Positions 20,379 through 30,946 are shown, counted from the first letter of the stretch. The stretch: 64,000 nucleotides of DNA from Prodigiosinella confusarubida (GCF_002847015.1 NZ_CP025085.1:620001-684000); one strand, 5' to 3'. Numbers and translations: made by a program. The notes: generated from the sequence alone by a model not told the origin.

Positions 20379-21566
20379 TCATAACGCGGTCAGCGACCGC
20401 TGTTTAGCACTGTGCAGCTCCTGCATCAGCGTCATGATGGCGGTGATGATCATAAAAATTACCGCTGACCAGAAAATCGCATGCGGATGTCCCTGATCCA
20501 GCAACCAGCCAAAGACGACCGGGCCACCCGCTCCCCCGATATTAAATCCCGTAGTGACAATCCCGAAGACTCTGCCTTCCGCGCCAGCCGGTGAAGCCGC
20601 GCGTACCAGCATATCCCGCGAAGGGGCAATCATCCCGGACAAAAATCCAGCGACACCCAGTAGCGGAATCAATACGGTAGCCGGTAGCGAATAGGTTGCC
20701 ACAATCGCCACCAGACAGGCGGTAATTGCCAGAGCGCCGGTTGCCACCAGACCGTGGTGTTGCGTTTTATCCGCCAGTGAGCCGCCGGCCAGTACGCCAA
20801 AAGCGCTGGCAAACAGGAACGCGGTCAATGCCATATTCGCCTTGGATAATGGCAAACCATAACCAGTGACAAGCGCCGTTACTGAGAAGTTCTGAATGGA
20901 GTTGGTGCTCAAATTAAGCAGCATGAACAGCAGCAGCAGTGTCATGATGGGTAAAGTAAACACCCTGATGCAGGATGACTTGGTTTCAACTCGTTTAGCG
21001 ACAGTACGCACCGGTGTCTCATGCTCGGTTAGCAACAAGGGAATAGTCGCCAGACTCAGTAAACCGGCGGTAATAAATGCACTTTCGATACCGGTGAGTG
21101 ATGCCATCGCCAGGAGTACGCCGGGTGCTACCGCTGTCCCTAAAAATCCAGAGAAGGTATGAATGGAAAATGCTCTTCCCATCCGGGTTTCATCAATGCC
21201 GCGGGACAATAAGGCATAGTCCGATGGGTGATAAACTGCATTGGCTACGCCAGCCAGCGCCATAGCTGCCAGCATCCAGGTATAACTGGTGAAAAAACCG
21301 AGAGATAAAAAACACAGGCTACCCAGAGTCAATCCGGCAATCAACGTGCGGCGGGCACCGATGCGGTCTACCACAAAGCCGGTGGGGGTTTGTACGCAAG
21401 CCGAAACCACATTGAACACACCCAATGCAAAACCAATTTCCACGAAGCTGATACCGCGTTGTGTCGAAATCAATGGCATCAACGCCGGGAGCACCATCAT
21501 ATGAAAATGACTAACCCAATGCGCAGATGATATCTGTGCCAGTAACGGTATTTTCGGTAATTTCAT
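20379..21566 (-). CDS. MFS transporter
   Basis: 395-aa inner-membrane transporter with about twelve helices. The loop 2-3 motif appears as GFVVDRIGARRTL (residues about 63-75) and the second-half equivalent as GGSLADKTQHHG. HPSDYALLSRGI in helix 4-5 is typical of a small group of uncharacterised MFS proteins. It is convergent with gyrB and has its own promoter region (21567-21775). The substrate is unknown; drug or carboxylate export are possibilities only. Confidence 0.85.
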   Translation of the reverse strand: MKLPKIPLLAQISSAHWVSHFHMMVLPALMPLISTQRGISFVEIGFALGVFNVVSACVQTPTGFVVDRIGARRTLIAGLTLGSLCFLSLGFFTSYTWMLAAMALAGVANAVYHPSDYALLSRGIDETRMGRAFSIHTFSGFLGTAVAPGVLLAMASLTGIESAFITAGLLSLATIPLLLTEHETPVRTVAKRVETKSSCIRVFTLPIMTLLLLFMLLNLSTNSIQNFSVTALVTGYGLPLSKANMALTAFLFASAFGVLAGGSLADKTQHHGLVATGALAITACLVAIVATYSLPATVLIPLLGVAGFLSGMIAPSRDMLVRAASPAGAEGRVFGIVTTGFNIGGAGGPVVFGWLLDQGHPHAIFWSAVIFMIITAIMTLMQELHSAKQRSLTAL

Positions 21567-21775
21567 CGTATTTTATGTATCCGCTGATAATCGGGTGAAC
21601 CGGTGAGAGACGGCCGCTATCCCAAGGTCGATGAGCAATATAGCCTAGCATATCGTTCGAATAATGAGATCCCTGTCTTTCGATGAAATGATGCTTATAG
21701 ATAGGGTAGTTAGAGGATGCTCACGGTGATCCGAATCCCTCGCACCAGCAAGGGATTCAGAACGATCTGTCAGAT

Positions 21776-23776
21776 TCAGGTGAGTTTGAATACCAGTACA
21801 GTTTGCGCCAGATGTTTGGCTTGATCCTCCAGCGAAGCTGCTGCTGCCGTCGCTTCCTGCACCAGAGCGGCGTTTTGCTGAGTGACACCATCCATTTCAT
21901 GTACTGCCTGTGTGACCTGGCTGATACCGCGTGATTGTTCGTCGGAAGCGGAGACAATTTCTTCCATAATATCTTTTACCGACGTCACGGCGTGCAGCAT
22001 TTCCTGCATGGTAGCGCCTGCGTTTTGAACCAGCGCGACGCCACTCTCTACGCGAGTGGCCGATTCAGCGATCAGCGCCGTGATATCTTTCACTGCATCA
22101 CCACTCCGCTGGGCCAGATTGCGTACTTCGTTGGCCACAACCGCAAACCCTCTGCCTTGTTCACCCGCCCTGGCAGCTTCCACCGCAGCGTTCAGCGCCA
22201 GAATGTTGGTCTGAAAGGCAATTCCGCTGATAATGCTGGTAATTTCGGCTATTTTCTTCGAGCTGTTGTCAATTTCACCCATAATATTAACGACCTGGCC
22301 GACGATAGAGTCGCCTTTTTGCGCGATTTGCGTGGCGTTCTGAGTCAACTGTGTAGCGTTGTGCGCATTGTCGGCATTCTGTTTCACGGTCGCCGTGATT
22401 TGTTCCATGCTGGCGGCCGTTTCTTCCAACGCGGCGGCTTGCTGTTCAGTGCGAGAAGCCAGATCGGTATTGCCAGCGGTGATTTCTGATGCTCCATGAC
22501 TGACCGATTCACTGGTGGACATCAGTTGTTCCACAACCGACTTCAATTGTTGCTGCATGACCGATAATGCGTAGAAAATGCTGTTCTCATCTTTGGGTTT
22601 TAGCGGAATGTGGCGGGTAAGGTCGCCTTGCGCCACAGCCAGTGCGATGTCAGCGGCTTCCATCGGCTCTCCGCCCACTGGACGCAGAACTTTGCGGGTG
22701 AAAATAAAACCTACCACGGCGGAGACGATGATAATACTTATCAATGTCAGCAGGATGGCGATATTACGCTGTCGCTCCGATTTTGCCATTACGACATCAA
22801 CCGGAACCGAGAGACCGAGCATCCATGGTGTGCCGGTATTACCGATAGTAATGGGAACATAAAAATTCATTACGTTGGTGTTCAGGAAGGGGCTGACTTT
22901 CTCCTCTTGATACTCTTTACCGCTCTGGATGCTGGCTAGTAAATTTGGGTCATCCTCTACTTTTTTCGTAATAAGTTTTTTATCTGGATGCGAGATGTAA
23001 GCACCCGAAGAGGAGAGTAACTGAGCATAACCAGCCCCTTGATAGGGTTTGATGCTGTTAGTCAGTTTCTGCAATGTGTCGAGAGAAAAATCGGCGGTGA
23101 CAGAGCCGTAGAACTTATTGTTGACGATAATCGGGACTGCAATTGATGTCAGCAGTACATCGACACCGTTGTAAGGATAACTATAGGGTTCCAGAATGAC
23201 TTCTTTTTGCAGCTTGCGCGGTAACAGATAGTAGTCGCCGCTCCCGGGGGTTTCGTAGTCAGTCAGGTTGTGCAGCGCGATATTGCCTGCGGTGTCACGG
23301 TCAACATAGCGGACAAAGCGACCTTTGGGATCCTGTTCAGGCTGCCCGGCATACTGACTATCTTTACCGTCGAAGGCATCCGGTTCCCAGGCCAGTGACA
23401 TGGACAGGAAATCGGGGTGACTTTTTAGCGCGTTTTTCAGCAGGGTTTCTGCTGTTTTACGGTCTGGGTTCCCCGCTTCCTGCAAGCTAATCATGCTTTG
23501 TACCAAATCACGGGCAGCGAAGAGGGCGACATTTAATTTGTTCTGAATCAAATAGGTGTTGGCGTATGTTGTTTGTTCCAGATATTGCCGAGCGAGCTTC
23601 TTTTCCTGTTGACTGGATTGCCAGATCAGTAATCCGATGGTGATGATAAAACCTAGTGCAATGGTAGAGATAGCGGCGATGAGAACCAGTGCCCGAGTAC
23701 TGAGCTTTTTGTTATGGGAAGGCGTCTGAGGTAAAGAACGAGATGATGCAGAATAGGAAACCAATTCATTGGACAT
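21776..23776 (-). CDS. methyl-accepting chemotaxis protein with Cache sensor
   Basis: 666-aa chemoreceptor. The first membrane segment is about residues 30-52. A periplasmic double-Cache type sensor follows (about 55-330), with the phrase [15 protein letters not shown], and the second membrane segment is near [23 protein letters not shown] comes next, then the conserved signalling hairpin, whose tip includes [20 protein letters not shown]. It ends LVFKLT and lacks the NWETF-type tether for CheR/CheB. dCache domains commonly bind amino acids, amines or organic acids; the ligand here is not predictable by eye. A CRP-like site lies upstream. Confidence 0.93.
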   Translation of the reverse strand: MSNELVSYSASSRSLPQTPSHNKKLSTRALVLIAAISTIALGFIITIGLLIWQSSQQEKKLARQYLEQTTYANTYLIQNKLNVALFAARDLVQSMISLQEAGNPDRKTAETLLKNALKSHPDFLSMSLAWEPDAFDGKDSQYAGQPEQDPKGRFVRYVDRDTAGNIALHNLTDYETPGSGDYYLLPRKLQKEVILEPYSYPYNGVDVLLTSIAVPIIVNNKFYGSVTADFSLDTLQKLTNSIKPYQGAGYAQLLSSSGAYISHPDKKLITKKVEDDPNLLASIQSGKEYQEEKVSPFLNTNVMNFYVPITIGNTGTPWMLGLSVPVDVVMAKSERQRNIAILLTLISIIIVSAVVGFIFTRKVLRPVGGEPMEAADIALAVAQGDLTRHIPLKPKDENSIFYALSVMQQQLKSVVEQLMSTSESVSHGASEITAGNTDLASRTEQQAAALEETAASMEQITATVKQNADNAHNATQLTQNATQIAQKGDSIVGQVVNIMGEIDNSSKKIAEITSIISGIAFQTNILALNAAVEAARAGEQGRGFAVVANEVRNLAQRSGDAVKDITALIAESATRVESGVALVQNAGATMQEMLHAVTSVKDIMEEIVSASDEQSRGISQVTQAVHEMDGVTQQNAALVQEATAAAASLEDQAKHLAQTVLVFKLT

Positions 23777-23863
23777 TTGATAATTCCCCCTGATAGACAG
23801 GTATTAAATATTTAATAAAATCAGTAAATTGGGTTTTCCTTGTGGTTTTTGATTTTTCCGTAA

Positions 23864-23879
23864 AGTGATATAAATCACA
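23864..23879. promoter_or_regulatory. CRP site upstream of the chemoreceptor
   Basis: AGTGATATAAATCACA matches the CRP consensus TGTGA-N6-TCACA at nine of ten conserved bases. It is 88-103 bp before the chemoreceptor start on the other strand and 128 bp before yidA. Catabolite control of motility genes is common, so I assign it to the chemoreceptor. Confidence 0.6.
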
Positions 23880-24006
23880 ATAAAAACATCGGCGTTACGT
23901 GATGTTTCTTTAATGTATTTCTCATTTTATCTGACGGTTATTTCTCTGGCCTCACCGTATAGAGGCGCGTTAGCATATCAATAGTTAACTTGGTATCGGG
24001 AAGGCT

Positions 24007-24822
24007 ATGGCTATTAAACTGATTGCAATTGATATGGATGGAACATTACTGACGCCACAAAATCTGATATCGCCCGTGGTGAAAGACGCGATAACAGCGG
24101 CGAGAAATAAAGGCGTCTATGTTGTTCTGGCGACGGGCAGACCTTTTATCGGTGTGAAACGTTATCTGATGGAGCTGGATTTGCAGCAGGAGGATCATTA
24201 TTGCGTGACCAATAACGGGGCGTTGGTACAGCGCACGCTTAATGGTGACTGTATCGCGCAAACGACGCTCAGCTTTGCCGATTATCTCTATTTTGAGTCG
24301 ATGTCCCGCGAACTGAAGGTACATTTCCATGCGTTGGATTTTAACTACGTATATACCACCAATAAAGATATCAGCGCTTACACCGTTTATGAATCTCATC
24401 TTACCGGTATGCCGCTGAAGTACCGGGCGCTAGAGGAGATGGATCGCAGTCTGCGATTCCCGAAAGTGATGATGATCGATGAACCGACGCTGCTGGACCG
24501 GGCAATCAAGCAAATTCCACCGCAAGCTCTGGAGCGTTACACCATCATGAAAAGTGCGGAATACTATCTGGAAATTCTGGATAAACGCGTCAATAAAGGT
24601 GAAGGGGTGAAAATGCTGGCTGAACACCTGAACCTGGATCGTGCGGAGGTGATGGCGTTGGGTGATCAGGAAAACGATCTGGCGATGATTGAATATGCCG
24701 GGCTGGGCGTGGCGATGGGGAATGCTATCGGCAAAGTGAAAGAGGTCAGCCAGTTTGTGACCAGAAGCAATGCGGAAGATGGCGTCGCTCACGCCATTGA
24801 GAAATTCGTACTGAATAGGTAA
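24007..24822 (+). CDS. yidA: sugar-phosphatase YidA (HAD superfamily)
   Basis: 271 aa (270 in E. coli). It is a Cof-type HAD phosphatase acting on sugar phosphates such as erythrose 4-phosphate and alpha-D-glucose 1-phosphate. Motif I is DMDGTLL (nucleophile Asp9), motif II is in VVLATGRP, and motifs III/IV are K...GDQENDLAMIEYAG. A C2-type cap lies between. In E. coli yidA also lies close to gyrB, so this is part of the conserved backbone. Confidence 0.95.
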   Translation: MAIKLIAIDMDGTLLTPQNLISPVVKDAITAARNKGVYVVLATGRPFIGVKRYLMELDLQQEDHYCVTNNGALVQRTLNGDCIAQTTLSFADYLYFESMSRELKVHFHALDFNYVYTTNKDISAYTVYESHLTGMPLKYRALEEMDRSLRFPKVMMIDEPTLLDRAIKQIPPQALERYTIMKSAEYYLEILDKRVNKGEGVKMLAEHLNLDRAEVMALGDQENDLAMIEYAGLGVAMGNAIGKVKEVSQFVTRSNAEDGVAHAIEKFVLNR

Positions 24823-24853
24823 CCCGCCAGTAGCGGTGGATTACCTTGGATAA

Positions 24854-26038
24854 TCAGTCGTTGAAGAATATCTGTTTGATGGCGAGTTCGATGCCACGAA
24901 CTTCCGCCAACCCTTTTAAACGCCCGATGGCGGAATAACCAGGATTGGTCTTTTTTTTCAGGTCATCCAGCATCTGGTGGCCGTGATCGGGACGAATCGG
25001 AATCGATCGGGTGTTGCCTGCCTGGCGGCGGCGGTGTTCTTCAGCCAGAATGGCTTTCACCACATTGACCATATCCACATCGCCGTTAAGGTGCGCGGCT
25101 TCGTGGAAACTTTTTGGGTTCTCTTCCCGGCAGGTGGATCGCAGATGGGTAAAATGGATGCGATCGGCAAAGGTTTCGATCATGGTGACCAGATCATTAT
25201 CGGCACGGACGCCATAAGAACCGGTGCACATGGTAAAGCCATTGTTGATGCTGTCCACGGTCTTTTTCAACCACTGCATGTCTTCAAAAGTGGAAACGAT
25301 ACGCGGTAGACCGAGAATAGGACGCGGTGGATCGTCTGGGTGAACTGCCAGTACGACGCCAGCTTCTTCCGCTACCGGAACGATGGCCCGCAGGAATTCC
25401 GCCATGTGCTCACGCAATTTGATTTTATCGATGTGGTCATATCGTGCTAACTGAGCGCGGAACTGATCCAGGGTATAGCCCTCTTCGGCACCGGGCAGAC
25501 CTGCAATGATATTGCGGGTTAACTTATCAATGTCGGCCTGGGTCATGGCAGCGAAGTAATCCGCGGCCTGCTGTTGTTCCTGTTCGGTATAAGTCTGTTG
25601 CGCGCCGTGCCGCTTGAGGATATGTAACTCAAACGCGGCAAACGCGGTGTAATCAAAACGCAATGCCCTGGAGCCATCTGGCATCGGATATTCCAGATCG
25701 GTACGCGTCCAATCCAGCACGGGCATGAAGTTGTAGCATACGGTATCAATGCCACAGACACCGAGATTACGCAGTGACTGCTGGTAGTTGGCAATATACT
25801 GGCGGTAGTGACCGGTCTGGGTTTTGATATCTTCGTGAACCGGCACGCTTTCCACGACTGACCAGGTCAATCCTTTCTCTGCCAGAATCGCCTGACGTTT
25901 TTTTATCTCTTCCACGCTCCAGACTTCCCCGTTGGGAATATGGTGAAGTGCGGTTACGATGCCTGTGGCTCCAGCCTGACGGGCATCATCCAGCGATACG
26001 GGATCGCTGGGGCCGTACCAGCGCCATGTATGTTCCAT
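24854..26038 (-). CDS. uxuA: D-mannonate dehydratase
   Basis: 394 aa, exactly the E. coli length. It converts D-mannonate to 2-keto-3-deoxygluconate in glucuronate and glucuronide catabolism. It starts [20 protein letters not shown], with metal-binding histidines in [18 protein letters not shown] and ITFTHLRS-like [19 protein letters not shown] precedes the ATG at 26038, which is preferred over a longer frame opening at 26152. No uxuB lies beside it. It is divergent from a GntR/FCD regulator, its likely controller. Confidence 0.96.
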   Translation of the reverse strand: MEHTWRWYGPSDPVSLDDARQAGATGIVTALHHIPNGEVWSVEEIKKRQAILAEKGLTWSVVESVPVHEDIKTQTGHYRQYIANYQQSLRNLGVCGIDTVCYNFMPVLDWTRTDLEYPMPDGSRALRFDYTAFAAFELHILKRHGAQQTYTEQEQQQAADYFAAMTQADIDKLTRNIIAGLPGAEEGYTLDQFRAQLARYDHIDKIKLREHMAEFLRAIVPVAEEAGVVLAVHPDDPPRPILGLPRIVSTFEDMQWLKKTVDSINNGFTMCTGSYGVRADNDLVTMIETFADRIHFTHLRSTCREENPKSFHEAAHLNGDVDMVNVVKAILAEEHRRRQAGNTRSIPIRPDHGHQMLDDLKKKTNPGYSAIGRLKGLAEVRGIELAIKQIFFND

Positions 26039-26151
26039 ACTGTTACTCCTTACTGAATTGAGGGATGTCATCGCTGTGGTTACGTCCCTCAGATGCGCTT
26101 TAAACCGGCAATGACGGTCGTCGCCATTCCGGTGATGATAAGAGGGATGCA

Positions 26152-26178
26152 AGGTCTGGTGGTCAGGCCACCAGACCT
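26152..26178 (-). promoter_or_regulatory. perfect inverted repeat in the uxuA leader, possible operator
   Basis: AGGTCTGGTGG at 26152-26162 and CCACCAGACCT at 26168-26178 with a 5-base spacer. It contains TGGT and ACCA half-sites like those of FadR-subfamily GntR operators, and it lies opposite such a regulator gene. It could also act as an mRNA hairpin, about 115 bp before uxuA. Confidence 0.5.
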
Positions 26179-26210
26179 AATAACTATTTCACGACAGTGG
26201 GGTTATTTTC

Positions 26211-26226
26211 TGTGATTAAGATCACG
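26211..26226. promoter_or_regulatory. CRP site between uxuA and its regulator
   Basis: TGTGATTAAGATCACG agrees with TGTGA-N6-TCACA at nine of ten positions. Catabolite activation of uxuA is expected from hexuronate catabolism in enterobacteria. Confidence 0.65.
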
Positions 26227-26401
26227 TTAATAAGGGGTTTACTCGCCGGGATCATCGATGTTGACAACAAAGGTAAGGTGGGCTGAGCGATAATGTGTTC
26301 TTAACATGATGATTTAATGTTCTTTCCGTTTTTCTGGCTGTGGTAAGCTGCGGGCATATTGATCACGATGGTTGACTGTAGAAGGAATGTCAGGAGGAGA
26401 T

Positions 26402-27103
26402 ATGGTGTTACCGTTACCAACACTGAAAGTTGAACGACTTTACCGGCAAATATCCAATCTCCTGATTACTTGCATCAAAAACGGGCAGTTTGGCGCGGGC
26501 GAATTGTTGCCGTCGGAGCGTGAGTTAGCGCGCCAACTCGGCGTGAGCCGTTCCTCCATCCGTGAAGCGCTAATTGCGCTGGAGATTACCGGCTGGGTGG
26601 AAATCCGCACTGGAAACGGGGTGTATGTCAGTGATCCGCTGCCAGCCATAGCCACTTCACCAGTGGATGACGAATTCAGCTTGAAGTCGTTTATTCATGC
26701 GCGGCAAATTTATGAAGCCATGATGGCCGAACTGGCCGCACACAATGCTACTGATGATCAACGTGCCGAATTGCTGGAGATCACCCATGACCTTACGCGC
26801 CTGCATGTGAACGATGAAAAATTCCTGCATGAAGATAAACGCTTCCATTTGCTAATCAGTGAAATGTCTGGCAACGAAGTGTTGCGCGATATGATGGAAT
26901 ACCTGTGGAATAAACGTAAGACTCTCCGTTTCGTGCGGTTGGAAAGCCATTACGCGGATACCAACTTTCCGTTGGCAATGAATCAGGACCATACGGATAT
27001 CACCAATGCGATTGTCGCGCGTGATGCGCCGCAGGCACGGGCGTGTATGGAGCGCCATTTGCAGCATGTTTATGACCATCTTTTCGGCAGCGAAGAACAA
27101 TAA
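26402..27103 (+). CDS. GntR/FadR-subfamily (FCD) transcriptional regulator, likely controls uxuA
   Basis: 233-aa repressor. The winged HTH is PSERELARQLGVSRSSIREAL (core LARQLGVSRSSIREAL, about residues 41-56). The FCD ligand domain has the metal-site residues Asp and His in DKRFHLLISE, His in NQDHTDI and His in MERHLQHV. ATG 26402 is chosen because AGGAGG at 26392-26397 precedes it; weaker starts exist at 26372 (TTG) and 26387. It is only distantly like E. coli UxuR. The ligand is probably a hexuronate or aldonate, inferred from divergence from uxuA. Confidence 0.85.
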   Translation: MVLPLPTLKVERLYRQISNLLITCIKNGQFGAGELLPSERELARQLGVSRSSIREALIALEITGWVEIRTGNGVYVSDPLPAIATSPVDDEFSLKSFIHARQIYEAMMAELAAHNATDDQRAELLEITHDLTRLHVNDEKFLHEDKRFHLLISEMSGNEVLRDMMEYLWNKRKTLRFVRLESHYADTNFPLAMNQDHTDITNAIVARDAPQARACMERHLQHVYDHLFGSEEQ

Positions 27104-27427
27104 GTCAAGTTCAGATATTCCACTGAAACTACCTAGTTTCGGTTAATTGGTTCGCCGAACGTGGCGGTCGCCTCACGTATCCCGGTTTTCTGGCTGGCAA
27201 ATATTACGTGACGCCATCAGGCTTTTTCCCCTCAATTTGCACCGCCATTAGTCTATTTTTGATTTTTTGTGTGACTGATATGTCCTTTCCGTGACGCGTT
27301 TCACAATGTCTCCTGATACATTTTGCATTTCGTGAACCCATTATCACCTTTGATTTATTTCTATGGAAAACGGTTTCCGTATTGTTTCCAATCTGCAAGT
27401 AAACCACGGTATCTCGAGGGATTCGGA
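27104..27427. other. intergenic region before the beta-glucoside PTS operon
   Basis: 324 bp. It contains a short inverted repeat after the GntR gene (GAAACT-ACCT-AGTTTC, near 27124-27139) and a LacI-type operator at 27365-27378. No gene is visible. Confidence 0.6.
27365..27378. promoter_or_regulatory. LacI-family operator upstream of the PTS operon
   Basis: GGAAAACGGTTTCC is a near-perfect palindrome with the central CG typical of LacI/GalR operators, 50 bp before the IIB gene. The LacI-type regulator at 30947 closes the same gene cluster, so it is the obvious candidate to bind here. Confidence 0.6.
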
Positions 27428-27748
27428 ATGAAAAAGATCATGCTTTGTTGCTCTGCCGGTATGTCGACCAGCCTTTTGGTCCGCAAGATGCTTGATGTTG
27501 CCAAAGAACGTCATGTGGAGGTGGAGATTGCCGCATATCCCACCAACGAGTTCGATGAGCAGGTCGGTGGTTATCAGGTGGTATTGTTGGGGCCACAGGT
27601 CAAATATATGTTGCCGTCGCTACAGAAAAAAGCGTCTGCGAAAGGTATTCCTATCGCGGCTATCGATATGATGGATTACGGCATGCAGCGTGGTGACAAG
27701 GTGCTGGATTTCGCATTTTCGCTGATCGAACAAGGACATGACGCATGA
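27428..27748 (+). CDS. PTS cellobiose/beta-glucoside transporter subunit IIB
   Basis: 106 aa, as E. coli ChbB. It begins MKKIMLCCSAGMSTSLLVRKM; Cys8 in the CSAGMST loop is the phosphorylated cysteine. It passes phosphate from IIA to the incoming sugar on IIC. It overlaps the IIC gene by 4 bp (ATGA). ATG 27428 is preferred because homology begins exactly there. Confidence 0.93.
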   Translation: MKKIMLCCSAGMSTSLLVRKMLDVAKERHVEVEIAAYPTNEFDEQVGGYQVVLLGPQVKYMLPSLQKKASAKGIPIAAIDMMDYGMQRGDKVLDFAFSLIEQGHDA

Positions 27749-29067
27749 GCAGCCTCTATCAGTCGATGGTGGATATCATCGAACAGAAAATTACGCCACT
27801 GGCCGGTACGGTGGGGCAGCAACGGCATGTCATTGCTATTCGTGATGGATTTATCGCTGCCTTGCCTTTCATGATTATCGGTTCGTTTATGCTGGTGTTT
27901 ATTTTCCCGCCATTCGCGCCAGAGACTACCATGGGCTTTGCCCGCGCCTGGTTGAACTTTTCACTGGAATACCGTGATCAGTTGATGTTGCCGTATTACC
28001 TTAGCATGGGGGTGATGACCTTCTTTATTTCCGTTGGGATTGGTGCGAGCCTCGGCAGACACTACAAGCTAGATCCGGTCATGACGGGCTTGCTATCGCT
28101 GATGGCGTTTCTGTTGGTTGCCGCGCCTTATCACGATAAGCAAATTTCTACACAATATTTCTCTGGTGAAGGGATTTTTACCGCGATTATCACTTCGATC
28201 TACGCCAGTGAAGTTTACGCCTGGCTTAAGCATCACAGGATAACCATCCGTTTGCCGAAAGAAGTGCCGACCGGCGTCGCGCGTTCTTTTGAGATCCTGA
28301 TCCCGGTGCTGGTGATTGTGGCGACGCTGCATCCATTTAATTTGTTTATTCAGTCCGTTACTGGCATGAACATTCCTGCCGCCATCATGCATCTGCTGGC
28401 GCCATTGATTTCGGCATCCGACTCTCTGCCTGCTATTTTGATTTCCGTGTTTATCTGCCAGATTCTGTGGTTTGCCGGGATTCATGGCGCACTGATTGTG
28501 ACTGGTATCATGAACCCGTTCTGGATGACAAATCTGGCGTTGAATCAGGCCGCGCTGTCTGCGGGTGAGCCGTTGCCGCATATCTATCTGCAAGGCTTCT
28601 GGGATCACTATCTGCTGATTGGTGGGGTGGGTTCAACATTACCACTGGCCTTTCTATTATTGCGCAGCCGCTCCGTCCATCTGCGAACCATTGGCCGGAT
28701 GGGTGTGGTGCCGAGCTTTTTTAACATCAATGAGCCTATCTTGTTCGGTGCTCCAATCATCATGAATCCGTTGATGTTCCTGCCGTTTATTTTTGTTCCG
28801 ATGGTGAATGCCATCTTTGCTTATATCGCCACCAAGCTTGGCTGGGTAGCGCAGGTGGTTTCACTGACGCCGTGGACAACTCCGGCGCCGATTGGTGCCT
28901 CGTGGGCGGCCAACTGGGCATTCAGCCCGGTGATTATGTGTCTGTTCTGTATGGTGACGTCGGCGATGATGTATTACCCGTTTCTGAAAGTCTATGAACA
29001 CACCTTGTTGAAACAAGAGCAGGAAAGAGACCAACAGATGACCGCCGAATCGACCGCTAACGTGTAG
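27745..29067 (+). CDS. PTS cellobiose/beta-glucoside transporter subunit IIC
   Basis: 440-aa membrane channel of the lactose/cellobiose PTS family, with about ten helices. The sugar-site motifs WFAGIHG and FFNINEPILFGAP are present, the latter with the conserved Glu. It imports and phosphorylates the sugar with IIB and IIA. The adjacent GH1 enzyme suggests cellobiose, arbutin, salicin or a similar plant beta-glucoside. Confidence 0.93.
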   Translation: MSSLYQSMVDIIEQKITPLAGTVGQQRHVIAIRDGFIAALPFMIIGSFMLVFIFPPFAPETTMGFARAWLNFSLEYRDQLMLPYYLSMGVMTFFISVGIGASLGRHYKLDPVMTGLLSLMAFLLVAAPYHDKQISTQYFSGEGIFTAIITSIYASEVYAWLKHHRITIRLPKEVPTGVARSFEILIPVLVIVATLHPFNLFIQSVTGMNIPAAIMHLLAPLISASDSLPAILISVFICQILWFAGIHGALIVTGIMNPFWMTNLALNQAALSAGEPLPHIYLQGFWDHYLLIGGVGSTLPLAFLLLRSRSVHLRTIGRMGVVPSFFNINEPILFGAPIIMNPLMFLPFIFVPMVNAIFAYIATKLGWVAQVVSLTPWTTPAPIGASWAANWAFSPVIMCLFCMVTSAMMYYPFLKVYEHTLLKQEQERDQQMTAESTANV

Positions 29068-29119
29068 TTACCGGTTATTTATCGTGGCCAAATCGGTCAT
29101 CGAAACAGTGAGAGAAACC

Positions 29120-30508
29120 ATGATTTATCACTTTCCAACGGATTTTTGGTGGGGCAGTGCCAGTTCAGCGCCGCAGACTGAAGGCGATAGCCTCCATGGT
29201 GGGAAAAGCGCCACTATCTGGGATGAATGGTTTGCCCTTCAGCCCGGTCGCTTTCACCAGCAAGTCGGGCCTGCGGAGACGTCAACATTTTATCAGCACT
29301 GGCGTGAAGATATCGCGCTGCTGAAAACGTTGCATCACAATACCTTCCGAACGTCGATCTCGTGGGCGAGATTACTGCCTGACGGTGTAGGCGAGGTGAA
29401 TCCACGGGCGGTGGCGTTTTACAACCAGGTAATAGATGAAATGCTGGCGCAGGGCATCACGCCGTTTATCAACCTGTTCCATTTTGATATGCCATTGGTG
29501 ATGCAACGTCAGGGCGGCTGGGAAAACCGGGCGGTGGTGAAGGCTTATGGTGACTATGCCGCCACCTGTTTTCGCCTGTTTGGCGACCGGGTGAAGCACT
29601 GGTTTACGTTCAATGAACCGATCGTACCGGTGGAAGGTGGTTATCTGTATGATTTCCACTACCCGAATGTCGTAGATTTCAAGCGTGCGGCCAGCGTGGC
29701 CTATCACACTATGCTGGCACATGCGTTGGCGGTGAAGACTTATCGTGCTCAGGGTCAAGATGGTGAGATCGGTATTATTCTCAACCTGACACCGTCTTAC
29801 CCACGCTCACAAAATCCGGCGGATGTTAACGCAGCGAACATCGCTGATTTGATGTTTAACCGTAGCTTTCTCGATCCCGCCTTGAAAGGGGTTTATCCGC
29901 AGGAACTGGTAGCGTTGCTGCAACAGTACGGGCAACTGCCCGCCTGCCAGCCAGAAGATAAGGCACTGCTGACGGAGGGTGTGGTTGATCTGCTGGGGAT
30001 TAATTATTATCAGCCGCGCCGCATCCAATGCCGCGACAGCCTGGTGAATCCGGACAGCCCATTTATGCCCGAATGGTTCTTTGCCAGTTATGACATGCCG
30101 GGTCGCAAGATGAACCCGTATCGTGGCTGGGAAATCTATGAACCCGGTATCTACGACATTTTGACCAATCTGCGTCTTAACTATGACAATCCTCGCTGCT
30201 TTATTTCTGAAAATGGTATGGGCGTCGAGAATGAGCAGCGTTTCAGTGAACATGGTCAGATTCAGGATGACTACCGGATAACGTTTATCCGCGAACACCT
30301 GAAATGGATACATAAAGGTATAACAGAAGGCGGCAACTGCCTCGGTTATCACATGTGGACATTCATTGATAACTGGTCGTGGTTGAACGCCTATAAAAAT
30401 CGTTATGGCTTCGTACAACTGGATTTGACGACCCAAAAACGTACGCTGAAAAAGAGCGGTGAATGGTTCGCGGCGATGGCGGCGAGAAATGGTTTTGAAG
30501 CGGACTGA
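29120..30508 (+). CDS. 6-phospho-beta-glucosidase, GH1
   Basis: 462-aa cytoplasmic glycosidase that cleaves the phosphorylated beta-glucoside delivered by the PTS. It has the N-terminal FWWGSASSAPQTEG signature, acid/base Glu166 in TFNEP and nucleophile Glu364 in ISENGMG. The start at 29120 (MIYHFPTDFWWG) matches the family; the frame is open from 29084. It lies between the IIC and IIA genes. Confidence 0.92.
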   Translation: MIYHFPTDFWWGSASSAPQTEGDSLHGGKSATIWDEWFALQPGRFHQQVGPAETSTFYQHWREDIALLKTLHHNTFRTSISWARLLPDGVGEVNPRAVAFYNQVIDEMLAQGITPFINLFHFDMPLVMQRQGGWENRAVVKAYGDYAATCFRLFGDRVKHWFTFNEPIVPVEGGYLYDFHYPNVVDFKRAASVAYHTMLAHALAVKTYRAQGQDGEIGIILNLTPSYPRSQNPADVNAANIADLMFNRSFLDPALKGVYPQELVALLQQYGQLPACQPEDKALLTEGVVDLLGINYYQPRRIQCRDSLVNPDSPFMPEWFFASYDMPGRKMNPYRGWEIYEPGIYDILTNLRLNYDNPRCFISENGMGVENEQRFSEHGQIQDDYRITFIREHLKWIHKGITEGGNCLGYHMWTFIDNWSWLNAYKNRYGFVQLDLTTQKRTLKKSGEWFAAMAARNGFEAD

Positions 30509-30520
30509 GGGGAAGATGCC

Positions 30521-30829
30521 ATGAGAGATTTGGAAAGTACGGTTATGGAAATTATCGTCAATGCCGGACAAGCCCGCAGTTTGTGTTTTGAGGCATTACA
30601 CGCTGCGCGAGAAGGTGATTTTGAACAAGCGCAGGCGTTGCTGAAGGAGTCTGACACCTTTTCCCGCATGGCACACCGGGTACAGACGGAATTGATTGAG
30701 GAAGATGCCGGGGAAGGTAAAATGCCCATGACGCTGATTATGGTTCATGCACAGGATCATCTGATGACGGCGATGTTGGCTCGTGAATTGATTGAGGAAA
30801 TGATCGTTCTCTATCAACGTCAGTCGTAA
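30521..30829 (+). CDS. PTS lactose/cellobiose transporter subunit IIA
   Basis: 102-aa three-helix protein with the VHAQDHLM phosphorylation motif (His76/His80 region) and NAGQARSLCFEAL near the start. It takes phosphate from HPr and gives it to IIB. It lies 12 bp after the GH1 gene and completes the PTS, so this operon does not need a IIA from elsewhere. Confidence 0.92.
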   Translation: MRDLESTVMEIIVNAGQARSLCFEALHAAREGDFEQAQALLKESDTFSRMAHRVQTELIEEDAGEGKMPMTLIMVHAQDHLMTAMLARELIEEMIVLYQRQS

Positions 30830-30946
30830 GAAAAGCGTTTGAGGAATGACTATAGATGAACGCCTTATCTTGTTGGTTTTCCTCCATTTTATTGTGTTTA
30901 TGACGGCGGCCGGTAAAGATGTCCCTACTGTAAAGAGGTTCTTGTT

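Larger units (their letters stand above)
26039..26401. other. uxuA / GntR regulator intergenic region
   Basis: 363 bp between divergent genes. It contains an 11-bp perfect inverted repeat (26152-26178) in the uxuA leader and a strong CRP site (26211-26226), listed separately. Promoters for both genes must lie here. No KdgR-type box is obvious to me. Confidence 0.7.
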
